NCBI GenBank assembly: GCA_947095535.1
Contig: OX352772.1
Location: 215,440,222-215,504,221 of the forward strand
Source of the DNA: Poecilobothrus nobilitatus
Taxonomy: Eukaryota; Arthropoda; Insecta; Diptera; Dolichopodidae
Direction: 5' to 3'
Length of the DNA stretch: 64,000 nt
Part shown: in pieces, positions 23,121 to 35,793 of the stretch
How positions within the stretch are numbered: the stretch's first letter is position 1
Layout of the letters: every line of letters starts with the position of its first letter
Notes under the pieces: generated by a model
Told to the model about the DNA's origin: nothing
What the model saw: the letters and a program-made list of their open reading frames with translations, nothing else
Databases searched by the model: none
Program-made: the position numbers and the translations under genes

Positions 23121-23600
23121 AAGAAATAAAGGAAATTGAAACAAGGTAAAAATTAGTGTAACAAATGTAACTAATAAGTGTAATTATTTGAAATGGTTAT
23201 TCGAACTACAAATAACCATAAAGATAAATTTTGTTTTGCTAAAGAGATTTAATTTTAATTATTTTTTTTAATATATCTTTAAATTTTTAACTTACATATT
23301 AAATTTACTTGTTAACATATATTAAATTTTGTTACTTGTATGTTTCTTACATATTAAATTTAATGTACTTGTATTAAATTAATTCAATTTACTAAAATAA
23401 TACAATTTAAACTTTTTTAAAAAATTAACTTATATTTTCAAACTTGAACTTTCATAAATATAAGATCAGACAGCTTAGGCTAAGATCTATTTCCACTCAT
23501 ATTAGTTTTAAGTTAATGTAATATTATCTTGAATTCATTATTTTTTAACATAATAAAGAAAAAGAAAAAAAAAATCCTTATTTTAATACTTGGTCGCTAA
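23121..23600. other. A+T-rich gap, no gene seen
   Basis: Simple A+T-rich sequence with repeated 'cttacatattaaattta' phrases at 23291 and 23349 and an A-run at 23560-23575. It may contain the 3' end of the LINE to its left, but no boundary is clear. Confidence 0.35.
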
Positions 23601-25455
23601 CTAAGGAAACTAAGGAAATTAAGGAAACATAACTTAAAGATATAAATGCAATTTGTTTGGAAAATCAACCGAATATTTAGGACTCATTTTAACTCAAAAG
23701 GGTATAAAACCAAATGAAAAAAAAATTAAAATTTTTAGAAATTTAGAACTTCCCAAAACTCATAAACAAATAAAACTTTTTTTTGGAATAACAGCGTACT
23801 ACTGCATGTTCATAAAAGACTATGCTAATTGCTAAGGTAGCATAACCCGTTACAAAATTCCTTAAAAAAGATAGTAAGATAAATGTAAATGACGTACTTT
23901 ATAAAGACTCTTTTAACAAATTAAGAACTTAATTACAAGTCCACCTATTCTACGTTACCTCGACTTCAAAAAGAGATTGACTTTAGTAACAGACGCATCA
24001 AACAATGCTATTGGTACAGTGGTAAAAAGAGACAGATACCTTATTTGCTATGCGAGTAGAACGTTAAACGAATACGAAACTAGGTATTCAGCAATCGAGA
24101 GCGAATTTCTTGCAATTATCTGGGCAAACAAATTCTTTAGACCTTATTTGTACGGTACAACATTCACAATTAGAAAGATTTCAATTGACCATCGACCATT
24201 AGTGTGGATAAGTTCTCAAAGAACGTAATATGGAACTATAAAGATTAGGAATGAAATTAAATGAATATGACTATACCATTGAGTACGTGAAAGGAAAAGA
24301 AAACAAAGTCGCAGACTTCTTGAGTCGTATTGACTGCAATAAATTTGAAAAAATATTTTAAATAAAAAGCGTCGAATACATCCCATCAGCCCAGTCTGGA
24401 TTGAGCCACAGACACTGAAACGTATAAAATTATACGGTCATAGCATCCATCAACCAAGTCATGAAGCTAAACCCAAATATAAAACCCCGGAGAAATATGA
24501 GTAAATGTTTTAAAATCGAATACATCCCATCAGCCCAGTCTGGATTGAGCCACAGACTCTGAAACGTATAAAATTATACGGTCATAGTATCCATCAACCA
24601 AGTCATGAAGCTATACCCAAATATAAAACCCCGGAGAAATATGAGTAAATGTTTTAAACAATAATGATTCTGAGTTAGTGGTGCCGAAGATTTGGATGAC
24701 CACATTTCTTTCTCAGAAAATATTATTAAGAAATATCAAACTCAAATTCATTTAGTCAAAGAAAAAGGTAAAGAATTAATAATCAATTACAACCACTATC
24801 AATTACAAATCTACATTTTAAACGATCTATTAAGAAGACATATTAGAAAAGGTATTACAGGAATTTATTATGAATTACAAAACCCGAAATATAACGTTTT
24901 ACAACGAAAATTAATTGAACTATATTCTAATGATCAAAATATAAAATTTATTGAATGTAATAAAACTTTCGAATTAGATAGTGAAAAGGACGCAATTAAA
25001 ATTATGGACGAAATACACAAAAATATACAGAGGAATTTTAGATAATTATAACGAATTAAGAGGTAATTCATAAATATGTCAATGACTCTGACATTTGTAA
25101 CTTAGTAAATAAACCATGGTGAATTATTCTTTTGTTACAAGGAAGTTTATCAAACAATATTAGACAAATTCATCGAATATCTTATGATTCAAAGGATAAA
25201 CAATCGGAATTCGATTACAATAATTTAAGCTCTAAACAACAGATTTGCAATATTCGGTAAACCCAAAAAATTCGTATGCGATAACGAATCCAATACCATT
25301 AATATACAAAACTTTTTAAGAGTAGAAAATATAAAATCACATTTTATTTCCCCTTGATCTCATACTTTCAACTCGCCTATTGAAATAGTTCATGGAATCT
25401 TAAATGAGAACCTGCGTATCCTAAATGCTCAGAAATCTAAGTTAACCCCATATGG
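23600..25455 (+). pseudogene. Errantivirus (17.6/297-like) pol remnant
   Basis: Order matches Ty3/Gypsy pol. The end of RT/connection comes first (23653-23835: EYLGLILTQKGIKPNEKK). RNase H follows (23977-24228: LVTDASNNAIGTVV, CYASRTLNEYE, AIIWANKFFRPYLYG, IDHRPLVW). After a shift come a KGKENKVADFLSRID-like block and a linker (24692-25045). The integrase core near 25250-25440 has a CDNE motif and a later EIVHGILNE block carrying the catalytic acidic residues. Stops and frameshifts are frequent, the first integrase Asp region is not visible, and no LTR, gag or env is attached. It lies on the plus strand and differs in sequence from the copies at 33832-46663. Confidence 0.75.
24373..24660 (+). 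repeat. 144-bp tandem duplication inside pol remnant
   Basis: The block starting 'cgaatacatcccatcagcc' occurs at 24373 and again at 24517, immediately adjacent, with only a few mismatches (for example cacagacac/cacagactc, gctaaac/gctatac). Being a multiple of three, the duplication would keep frame, although both units carry stops. It lies between the RNase H end and the integrase linker. Confidence 0.9.
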
Positions 25456-25465
25456 AAAAATTCAA

Positions 25466-26440
25466 TTTTTTTTTTTTATTCTAAAACCATAAACTAGGAA
25501 TATTATCCTTTGATTGTGTTGTGATTATATGGGATGGGATAGGGATAGAACATTAATGAGGATAACTGGGAGTTAAGGGGTAAATTTGAGGAAAATCTGT
25601 TGTGATTCTTCTTAAATTTGGGCATATTGTAAATACCAAAATTGGCAACTTTTGGAAATTGGGAATTTATTACTTTTGGAATTTGTATTTGGCTGGTAAT
25701 AAATTTCACATTTGTGCAGTTCTAACAACAAAGGAATTGCTATAACCAGTAAAGTACCACTTAGGTAGTTCCACATAGTAGAAATGCGCATTTGTTGCAT
25801 CTCTTGTGGTGTGTTCGAATTGTTTAAGAAGGGACATCTGTTATTTTATTTCAACTGAGCAAGAGGCTATAGTATTTCTCACTATGGGATCAATAATTAG
25901 ACGAATGGCACGTTTTTGAACTTGGTCGTATATACGCTTTATAGATTTTAGACAGGTCCCTTGAAGAGAAATACGATTTCAATCTTAAGAGAAAACCCAA
26001 ACATTTGGCAGCACTTTCCGATATATCAAAAATATGATCATTCCACATCATTTTGCCCAAAATGGTCAGGTTTTCCGATTGATTTCTCCCATTTCCCCGA
26101 AAAATCTCAAATTAGGATTATAATTGGTTTTTCTTTCAATGTTATCCAACAGCATTGGATTTCGGTACAATTAAACTCCACTCTGTTTTTAGAGCCGCAA
26201 CTAGAGATTTTAGTTAGATCATCGTTAACTGTTTTGGCATAGACAGTCTAGCTATGTCAATTACGAGAGTTGTGACATTTGACATTCTCAGAAAATTATA
26301 ATATTTCACCAGAGTGGTGTCGTCAGCGAAACTGGGAATAGGATTGAAGGTTGAGGATAGAAGATCGTTGCTAAAACCAGCAAAAGAGAGGGTGCAAGAA
26401 CGGATCCTTGTGGAAGTCCACGTTACTGCTCTAATTTTAG
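25466..26440 (-). pseudogene. LINE 3' portion of the 8838 family
   Basis: On the minus strand 26214-26440 encodes GFSNDLLSSTFNPIPSFADD, including the catalytic Asp pair. It is closely similar in style to NDLLSFTLNPIHSFADDSTL in the element at 8838. Downstream pieces carry IFDISESAAKCLGFLLR and YFSSRDLSKIYKAYIRP, then a decayed C-terminus to about 25500. The 3' end is at the T-run 25466-25477. The 5' part is absent: the open frame enters from unrelated A+T-rich DNA at 26440. Confidence 0.75.
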
Positions 26441-27904
26441 TATATAAATATTTTAAAACATAAATCATAACAAAAATTCTTTATTTTTTTTTTTAATTAA
26501 CAAGGTTTTTAAAATTTAACCAAATTAAGAACTTAAACATAATATTTAAAATTAAACTAAAAGAGATGTAATATAGGTTAATTCAGATATTCTTAAAGGT
26601 AAAATGGGCGGAATTTAAGATTTTATAAAAAATAACAGTAATCTCAACTAAATGGATATACCTCTAGTAAATCACCTAAATCATTGTTCGACGAATTAAA
26701 TGAAATGAAGTCAGGCAAACTTAAAAAAATAATAAGGGAAATAATGAACGATATTTCAATAGGAAAATAAGTTATTTATCCACCAGATATTATAAGAAAG
26801 GCCGAATTTAAGGTAAGAATTCCAAATCTCAGCGTTAAAACAACAGAAGTCAAACTGGTCATACACATAAGAAGCAAGTTGAAATGCGATTATGTTCATT
26901 GCAAATTAATAATACCGAAATGGTTGAAGTATAAACTGAAATATCACACTTTCAAGGTTAGTGTATACCGGAATTATAAGTGAAACAAATTAAAAACAGG
27001 AGCATATGGCAGATCCAGATAGCAACCAATATAAGCAGTTTTAAAAATTAGGTAGTAGTAAAATAAGTACAAAAACACAACATTCAATAAACACAAAACG
27101 TTCAAAAAATAGTAAAACAAATACTAAATATTCAAACAATAGGAATTTTGACTTGGCTAAAATTAATAAAAGAAAAAATATTATAAAATTAATAAAATAA
27201 ATACAAATCAAAAAAGAAGATAACACTAATTTGAAAAATAGCAATTAAATTCAAATAGAACGCTACCATTTTTTTTAACTTAAACACCAGTTAAATTTTA
27301 CAATATTTTGCCTCCGTCTAACTTAGTTACGAATTCCCTAAATAAGCTAGATTTAAATTTGGGTTCCAAAATAGAGATTCCGCTTAGTAGTACAAGTTCA
27401 AGTATAATAACTAAGGCAATTCAATTACTTATTCAATTACTACAAATTCAAATTCAATTATTACAACAACTCCAATAGCATCCAAACATAAATATCTAAC
27501 TTCAAGCAGGGAGAAAAAATTATAGTTGGTACACCATGCACAAAAATTTTAAATATTAACTGCAATACAAACACATCCTTTAGTGCTTCCTATAGTCAGA
27601 TTAACGAAAAACGCGCCTTAAGTATTTCGGTCAACGAAAATTTAAAAAAAAACAATTTATTTTTAATTACATGCACTTTATTCCTTTATCTTCAATTTAT
27701 AAATTATAATTATTAATATTATGAGAAAGTTAAATTTTAAAGTTCACAATTACAAAAACAAAAAAATTTAAATTTTTTCAGAAATCAATTTCAAATTTCA
27801 CACAGCTATTAATTTGCACATCAGTTTCTCAGAAGTCAATGATTATTAACACATGAAAGATAAATAAAATTAAGTTATGTACCTAGGTAACTAAAAATGA
27901 AAAT
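26441..27904. other. A+T-rich gap with one possible errantiviral scrap
   Basis: Mostly unassignable A+T-rich DNA. At about 26640-26985 (plus) a nearly open stretch has KSLFDELNEMKSGKLKKIIR and a later VIYPPDIIRKAEFKV. This loosely fits the middle of an insect env/F-like protein or another retroelement gene. I would not call it firmly. Short direct phrases ('caattactta...caattactac') near 27420-27470 are low complexity. Confidence 0.3.
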
Positions 27905-28008
27905 ATGTTAAAAACGAGGAAGAATACAGTGGCCTTTGTCAACCTTTAGATACCCGTACGAACCGTTAGTATTTTCACAGCCTGTCACTCTGCTTACAAT
28001 ATTATTAT
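27905..28008 (-). repeat. Family B tail fragment, reversed
   Basis: Reverse-oriented end of family B: 'cgaggaagaatacagt', 'gatacccgtacgaaccgtta', 'cctgtcactctgcttacaat'. The family A repeat starts immediately to its right at 28009, suggesting that the A element inserted at or near this end. Confidence 0.7.
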
Positions 28009-30062
28009 ACCCTACACCTAAAGTGTAGGGTATATTGACTTTGGTATGGTGTTTGTAACCAGCAAAAGGAAGCGAGTTGGATATGGACATGTATACATAT
28101 TCTGAATCAGGATCACCTGCTGAGTCAATTTAACGATGTCCGTCCGTCCGTCCGTTCGCACGATAACTCAAAAACTAATAAAGCTATCTTGATGAAATTT
28201 ATATAGTAGGTTACTAATTACGGAAAGCTAAGTTCGAATCAGGACAAAATCGGTCCATGGATTCGGATTCTTGAAGCTTCCGAATGATTCCGGAGCAACG
28301 AGATTATCTCCAAAACCAACAAAGATAGAATCTTTAAATTTTGTACAATGATGTTCCTTCCCATTCGATTTATGCCTCTGAAATTTAAGAGGATTTGGTC
28401 CATGGGTTTGGATTTTGGAAACTTCCGAACGAGCACCAGAGCAAATAAGATTATCTCCAAAATCAATAAAGATATAACCTTCAAATTTGACAGAGCGGTG
28501 TTCTTTCATGTTTAATTTAAGTCTCTAAAATTTGAGAGGATTTGGTCTATGGGTTTGGATTTTGGAAACTTCCGAACGAGCACCAGAGCAAATGAGATTA
28601 TCTCCAAAACCAATAAAGATATAACCGTCAAATTTGACAAAGTGGTGTTCTTTCATGTTTAATTTAAGTCTCTAAAATTTGAGAGGATTTGGCATATGGG
28701 TTTAGATTTTGGAAACTTCCGAACGAGCACCAGAGCAAATGAGATTATCTTCAAAACCAATAAAGATATAACCTTCAAATTTAACAGAGTGGTGTTCTTT
28801 CATGTTTTATTTATGTCTCTAAAATTTAAGAGGATTTGGTCCGTGAGTTTGGATTTTGGAAACTTCCGAACAAGCACCGGAGCAAATGCGATTATCTCCA
28901 CAACCAACAAAGATAGAACCTTTATTTTTAGTACAACAGTGTGCTGTTATGTTTCCTTTTCTATAAAATTGGAAACTGATATTTGAAAGAATTTGAACCA
29001 TGGATTCGTATATTGGAAGCTTCCGAACAAGCCCCAGAGCAAACGAGATTATCTCCAAAACCAACAAAGATAGAACCTTTAACTTTTTACAATAATGCTC
29101 CTTCCCGTTTGATTTATGTTTCTGAAATTTAAGAGGATATAGTCTATGCGTTTGGATTTTGGAAGCTTCCTAACGAGCCCCAGAGCAAATGAGATTATCT
29201 CCAAAAACAACAAAGATATAACCTTTAAATTTGGCAGAATGGTGTTCTCTCATGTTTGATTTAGGTCTCTAAAATTTGAGAGAATTTGGTTGATGGGTTC
29301 GGATTTTGGAAGTTTCAGAACGAGCACCATACCAAATGAGATTATCTCCAAAACCAATAAAGATATAATCTTCAAATTTGACAGAGTGGTGTTCTTTCAT
29401 GTTTTATTTAAGTCTCTAAAATTTGAGAGGATTTAGTCCATGAGTTCGGATTTTGGAAGCTTCCGAACGAGCCCCAGAGCAAACGAGTATATCTCCACAA
29501 CCAATAAAGATAGAACCTTTCTTTTTAGTACAAGAGTGTGCTGTTATGTTTCCTTTTCTATAAAATGGGAAACAGACATTTGAAAGAATTTGAACCATGG
29601 ATTCGTACATTGGAAGCTTCCGAACGAGCCCCAGAGCAAACGAGATTATCTCCAAAACCAACAAAAATAGAACCTTTAAATTTTTTACAATGATGTTCCT
29701 TCCCGTTTGATTTATGTCTTTGAAATTTAAGAAGATATAGTCCATAGGTTTGGATTTTGGAAGCTTCCGAACGAGCCCCAGAGCATATGAGATTAACTCC
29801 AAAAACAACAAAGATATAACCTTTAAAGTTGGCAGAATGGTGTTCTTTCATGTTTGATTTAGGTTTTTGTAATTTGAGAGGATTTGGTCCATGGATTCGT
29901 ACATTGGAAGCTTCCGAACGAGCCCCAGAGCAAACGAGATTATCTCCAAAACCAACAAAAAGAGAACCTTTAAATTTTTTACAATGATGTTCCTTCCCGT
30001 TTGATTTATGTCTTTGAAATTTAAGAAGATATAGTCAATAGGTTTGGATTTTGGAAGCTTAA
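28009..30062 (+). repeat. Family A Helitron-like repeat with an expanded internal array
   Basis: Starts with 'taccctacacctaaagtgta', then the GTCC tract ('gtccgtccgtccgttcg', 28139-28156) and 'actcaaaaactaataaagct'. It then carries about twelve ~148-bp units from 28250 to 30062, with 'ttccgaacgagc', 'gagattatctccaaaacca' and 'tttgaaatttaagaggat'-type phrases. This is the longest array of the family here. The right terminus is missing: a family B segment interrupts at 30063. Frames translated from the units are not genes. Confidence 0.8.
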
Positions 30063-31917
30063 GACAATGTATGCCACAATTATATATTTATTGCATATAT
30101 ACTTTTAAAGGTAATAAAAGCAGTAATCGTTTTCCGTTTTCGTTTCTTTTCAATTTTGATAGAAGTTAGATCTTTAAAAATAAGTATGAGTCATTTCAGA
30201 AATTTTTTATGTATCACCCCCCATTTAGGAGCTGTAAGGGGTCAAAAACTGAAAATTTCCTATTTTTAAACACCTGTAACTTGAACACCTGTTGAAATTT
30301 TTTCGAAGTAATACACAAAAATTAAAGCTTCAACATCATACTCTTATTTCTGTTAACAACTTGTTTTAATAATATAGGGTTACTTTATAATTGAGGAATG
30401 TGTTACTTGATTTTTTTAAATTTTCTAAAAAATTTCTTTAACGAATTTTTATACCTGTACGATAGGATCGGGTATAATAAAATTACTCCTCCGTTTGTAA
30501 CACCTCGAAATAAGCGAGCTAGATATACCTTCAAAGGTATGGATCGGATCAGAAAAAAATTCTAAGACTTTTGAGCCATCTCCGTCCGTCCGTCAGTCCG
30601 TCCGTCAGTCTGTCCGTCAGCACGTCCTCAAAAACTAAGAAAGCTAGAATCTTGAAATTTACACAAAATATTTTGGGAGTAATTTGTAGGTTCCCTATTT
30701 TTTTTGGTTGAGTTTGGAGCAAGCCTTAGGGTAGCTCTCGAACACCTAACTTTTAGATCCCCACATTTTTTTTGAAATAGAGCTATGAAATTTTAAATAC
30801 TGATAGATCTCACAAAAATATTAATTTTATTTTTTATAACTTTTTTTTGTAGCCCCGCCCGTTACGGAGCTACAGCTCCCCAAAGGTTCAAAAAGCTCTA
30901 TATTTAAATTGTTATAGCACAAGTTGTATAAGGTATATCTTCATTTTGAAAACACTAAATGATTACTACTTTTATTGTATTATTCTAAAGCCGTGATAGA
31001 AGTTAGATCTTTAAAAATAAGTATGAGTCATTTCAGAAATTTTTTATGTATCACCCCCCATTTAGGAGCTGTAAGGGGTCAAAAACTGAAAATTTCCTAT
31101 TTTTAAACACCTGTAACTTGAACACCTGTTAAAATTTTTTTAAAGTAATACATAAAAATTAAAGCTTAAACATTATATTCTTATTTCTGTTAACAACTTT
31201 TTTTAATAATATAGCGTTACTTCATAATTGACGAAAGTGTGACTTGATTTTTTCAAATTTTCTAACAAATTTCTTCAACAAATTTTTTGCATTTGTTTTA
31301 CTCGATAATTTGAAATTGTTGAGGATATAATGCGTAGTACATAAAAATGTAAATAAATAAACAACATAACGGTTGCTTGAAGAATTTTTATTTATATGAT
31401 ATTGATATACATACATACTTATATAATATCATGTTTATTTACATATCGTATATGTCACTAATGAATGAATGATAAGAGTATAGATGTATATTATATAGCG
31501 CCGTATTTACATACATATATGTATTTTATTGTACTTATAAGAAATTATTCTGTCAATGGAATATTTAAACATAATATAATATAATATTTAAAATTATATT
31601 TACTATTTTGTACTAAGTAAATTTAATATACATTTACCGCTTAGTATTAAATGGTACTATAGAATATTTGAAAAAGTTTTGGATTGATAATCGTTATGTG
31701 AAAGGTTAGAATCTGCTTTTGAGGAATGTACATGTAAACATATAGTTTGAATATATGTACAACCCATAGTTCTAGAAATTATAAAATTCACCCAAATTAT
31801 TTTAAAATACTAAAATATTAAAAAAATAATATTGTGAGCAGAGTGACAGGCTGTGAACATACTAACGGTTCGTACGGGTATCTAAGAGTTAACAAAGGCA
31901 ACTGTATTCTTCCTCGT
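30063..31917 (+). repeat. Family B Helitron-like repeat, one near-complete copy with flanking pieces
   Basis: 30063-30445 is a rearranged internal piece. From 30446 a near-complete copy runs. It starts with 'atacctgtacgataggatcg', 'ttactcctccgtttgtaaca' and a GTCC tract ('gtccgtccgtcagtccgtcc', 30585-30604). Then come 'ctcaaaaactaagaaagcta' and the body, with 'ggtcaaaaactgaaaatttcc' (also at 30239) and 'cataacggttgcttgaagaa'. It ends with 'agagtgacaggctgtgaaca' and 'actgtattcttcctcg' at 31915. The termini carry an inverted pair ATACC(C/T)GTACG / CGTACGGGTAT, typical of DINE-like elements. No protein is encoded. Confidence 0.75.
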
Positions 31918-33650
31918 TTGCATTTTGTTTTACTCGATAATTTGAAATTGTTTAAGATATAATGCGTAGTACAAAAAAATGTAAATAAATGAACAACATA
32001 ACGGTTGCTTCAAGAATTTTTATTTATATGATATTGATATACATAAATACTTATATAATATCATGTTTATCTACATATCATATATGTCACTGACGAATGA
32101 ATGATAAGAGTATAGATGTATATTATATATAGCGCTGTATTTACATACATATATGTATTTTATTGTACCTATAAGAAATTATTCTATGAATGGAAATATT
32201 TTTAAAGAAATATTGCAATGTATGGCGATATACTTATAACAATATAAATATACTATGTACGCATTAATATAATATAATATTAAAAATTATATTTACTATT
32301 TTGTACTTAGTAAATTTAATATACATTTACCGCATAGTATTAAATGGTACTATAGAATATTTGAAAAAGTTTTGGATTGATAATCGTTATGTGGAAGGTT
32401 AAAATCTGCTTTTGAAGAATGTATAAGCATATAGTTTGAATATATGAACAACCGATAGTTCTAGAAATTATAAAATTCACCCAAATTATTTTAAAATACT
32501 AACATATTAAAAAAATAATATTGTAAGCAGTGACAGGCTGTGAACATACTAACGGTTAAAAATATTTGCATTCATAGAATAATTTCTTATAAGTACAATA
32601 AAATACATATATATATGTATGTATGTAAATACGGCGCTATATAATATACATCTACACTCTTATCATTCTTTCATCAGTGACATATATGACATATACATAC
32701 ATATATATGTATGTATATCAATATCATATAAATAAAAATTCTTCAAGCAACCGTTATGTTGTTTATTTACTTACAATTTTTTCTACTACGCATTATATCT
32801 TCAACAATTTCAAATTATCGAGGAAAAAAAAATGCAAAAAATTCGTTGAAGAAATTTGCTAGAAAATTTGAAAAAATCAAGTAACACTTTCGTCAATTAT
32901 AAAGTAACCCTATATTATTAAAAAAAGTTGTTAACAGAAATAAGAGCATAATGTTGAATGTTTAATTTTTGTGTATTACTTCAAAAAAATTTTAACAGGT
33001 GTTTAAAAATAGGAAATTTTCAGTTTTTGACCCCTTACAGCTCCTAAACGGGGGGTGATACAAAAAAAAATTCTGAAATGATTCATACTTATTTTCAAAG
33101 GTCTAACTTCTGTCAAAATTTCAAGTTTCCAACTTAAACCGTTTAGAAGATAGAAGGGTTAAAGAATTTTGCAAAATTTTAGTTTCGCATAACGGTAAAT
33201 TAAGACACCGTATGCCACAAATTTATACTTATTGTATATATACTTTTAAAGCTAATAAAAGTAGTAATCATGTAGTGTCTTCAAAATGAAGATATACCTT
33301 ATACAACTTGTGCTATAACAATTTAAAGATAGAGCTTTTTTGAACTTTTGGGGAGTTGTAGCTCCGTAACTAGTGGGGCTACAAAAAATCTATCAGCAGT
33401 TAAAATTTAATAGCTCTATTTCAAAAAAAATGTGGGGATCTAAAAGTTAGCTATAAAAACTTGTTAACAGAAATAAGAGTATAATGTTGAAGCTTTAATT
33501 TTTGTGTATTACTTCAAAAAAATTTTAACAGGTGTTCAAGTTACAGGTGTTTAAAAATATCAAAATTACCGTTTTCAAAATGAAGATATACCTTTTACAA
33601 CAACTTGTGCAATTAAAGTATGTACCAAAGATAACGAATAAATTAAAATC
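31918..33650. repeat. Family B pieces arranged head to head (palindromic)
   Basis: 31918-32553 is a direct partial copy of the family B right half. From 32555 the same sequence runs inverted to about 33250. For example, 'aacataacggttgcttcaag' near 31995 pairs with 'caagcaaccgttatgttgtt' near 32746. A further inverted internal piece follows to 33650. The arrangement can fold into a long hairpin. Confidence 0.7.
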
Positions 33651-33654
33651 TACT

Positions 33655-33830
33655 TTTTATACCCATACGATAGGATCGGGTATAATAAAATTACTCCTCC
33701 GTTTGTAACACCTCGAAATAAGCGAGCTAGATATACCTTCAAAGGTATGGATAGGATCAGAATCAAATTCTGAGTCGATTAAGCCATGTCCGTCCGTCCG
33801 TCCGTCAGTACGCTATATCATCCAATACTT
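33655..33830 (+). repeat. Family B 5' fragment cut by an errantivirus junction
   Basis: Starts 'tatacccatacgataggatc' and proceeds through 'cctccgtttgtaacacctcg' to the GTCC tract (33789-33804) and 'cagtacgc'. The normal continuation 'taactcaaaaactaag' is lost. After a ~20-base filler the errantivirus pol sequence starts at 33832. Confidence 0.75.
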
Positions 33831-33831
33831 T

Positions 33832-34478
33832 ATGGAGTTATATGGAGATCTGGACGGCCTAATTATTCCATCATGCAATAGTTCCTTAATTTGCTTATCT
33901 ATTTCTTCCTTTAAGCATATTGGATATGGATAAGATTTTGTAAAAACTGGTTCATTTGTTGTAGTTCTAATTTCTCCTTTTACCACAGTTGTATAGGTTA
34001 ACTTTTCATTAATTTCAGAAAATAAATTTGAGTATTTTCCAACCAACAGATTAATTTTATTTTTTTGTTCTCTATTGAGATGGTCTGTTCTTATATGAAT
34101 GTTATTGACACTTTGTGAAATATGTTGTTTTAATGGAATATTGTTGTTATCATTAAAATAATATAGCTTCCATTTGTATGAATAATTGCATTAAGTTCTC
34201 TTAAACTATCGTTTCCAATAATTCCATCAAATGTTGTAATTTTCCCAAGTATAAAAAACTTTAATTTTTTAAATTCTGATCCAAATAGATTTATTAGGGC
34301 ATGATGTGTGATATCTACATTTCCTCCTATCGTGTTTACATGAAATTTTTCGATATTTGGAATTGGGTTTTTTACTAGTCTTGCATTAATGTAATTTTTG
34401 TTTGAGCCTGTATCTATTAAAAATTTTAATGTTAAGCGTTCCCCGCCATATGCTCAATATAAGGGAGCGAGGAAGAAT
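33832..34478 (-). pseudogene. Errantivirus protease and RT start, truncated copy
   Basis: Minus strand. The protease DTG-containing segment lies near 34400 and is followed by the pre-RT region, with the RT start in 33813-34046 (KSYPYPICLKEEIDKQIKEL, DGIIRPSRSPYNS). The copy ends there at 33832, where filler joins a family B fragment. It matches 42260-42914 of the complete copy almost base for base, including the frame change between protease and RT. No RT catalytic motif remains. Confidence 0.8.
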
Positions 34479-35793
34479 TTAATCTAAAAAAGTATTGATA
34501 TTGTTACTTTTACGTTGTTCTTCGTTGGTAGTACATTTACAATTGAGCTTTTCAATTTTCTTTTCATGTAGTGCTGTGGTTGTGGCGGATGGTTCCGAAT
34601 ATTGTATTTGTTGCATTCTATTTGTAGTAGAAGTATTTGGTGAATATGATTTTTTATATTGCATATTTCTATTATTGCTGTTATTATGATTATTTTTGTA
34701 GTTATTGTTATAATTATTGTTATAATTTCTCCTATATTGAAATTGATTTGTTGATTCAGGTTCCATTTTAAATGTTCGTGATTGTTGAGAATTTCTGTTG
34801 AATGGAATTCTATAATTGTTGTTATAGTTAGTATTTCTCGAATATCCATGTGAGGTTCTTCTTGGTGGATAATATGTAGAAAGTTGTTGTTGATTTTGTT
34901 GTGTATTATTTTGTTGTTGTCTATTTTGTTGTAGTTCATTTATACTTTGATTATCAGCATTATCCATCTTCAAGCATATTTGCAAAGCATGTTTCAAATC
35001 CAAGGGTGTCCCTTTTTAATCCTTTAATGAAAGTACTTAAAGCTTTCTGTCTATATGCCATAGTCATGGATTGTAAGGCTTCTTTACAATAATTCATAGT
35101 CGATAATTTACTTAAGATTAATGATAGATGATCGCTAATTTCCTTATAAAATACTTGAACAGAATTGAATCCTTTTTGCATTGTACTTGTCATCTGATAT
35201 TCCAAACTTGTTATATCTCTATTATCTAAATAATTCAAATTTAGACATTTTATAATGCTGTCCCAATTAAGTGGTGTTTCGAAGCTTTCTAAACAAGTAT
35301 CCGCCTCCCCTACAATTTTACCTCTTATAGCTGTTAAAATTCCATAATATTTTGCTGTACCCTTCATTGGGCTGTAGATATTTAAAATCTTCTCAACATT
35401 CTTCTTCCATGATCCGTATTCTGTTATAGATCCTGAGAATTCCTTAAAATTCTTAACTATATCTGGTAATACATCCATACCAGAAAGAGATTCATCTACA
35501 CCAAAATTAATTTCTTGATCTGTTTCATTACTTTCGGGTGTTTCATCCACTCCCCTATCTCTTAGAACTCTTCTGGATTCTGTTTGCACTAATCCTAAAA
35601 CAATGTTTTTTAAAACATCAGGATCTAAAAGAGTATTTTGCGGTGTATTTTTCCTATTTTCTAATTGAATAATTTTCAGTATAGTATCTTTCAGAATTCT
35701 AAGATCGAAAAAAATAGTCGGTTCTGACGGTGCTTTTGGGGTTCATGCGGCAGTTGGGTTTGTTTCACTAATGGTAGGAAGTGGATCAGCCAT
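34479..35793 (-). pseudogene. gag: Errantivirus gag, left copy, frameshifted
   Basis: Minus-strand gag. An ATG near 35793 (MADPLPT...) starts the frame, which meets an in-frame TGA about 16 codons later. The long open part begins at 35589. It has the capsid-like domain (FSGSITEYGSWKKNVEKIL, then NWDSIIKCLNLNYLDNRD). A one-base shift near 35000-35030 ends that frame. The second frame (34479-35003) holds a Gln/Asn-rich nucleocapsid-like tail. This copy keeps about 35 codons (around FIKGLKR and LKHALQICLKM) that are deleted from the right copy. Confidence 0.8.

Noticed and set aside
28228..29851. Overlapping minus-strand frames up to 131 codons with recurring 'RSEASKIQTHGPNPLKF'-type phrases
   Set aside because: These are translations of the ~148-bp units of a family A repeat; each unit yields the same phrase in several frames and they recur at 47260 and 52104.
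30585..30625. (GTCC)n tracts considered as microsatellites or a CRISPR-like array
   Set aside because: They occur once per repeat copy at a fixed position near the 5' end, typical of DINE/mini-me elements; there is no repeat-spacer pattern.
34484..34939. Second 151-codon frame overlapping the gag tail (also 42920-43375)
   Set aside because: Alternative-frame shadow of the Asn/Tyr-rich gag end; Ile/Thr-rich composition follows from reading AAT repeats in another frame.
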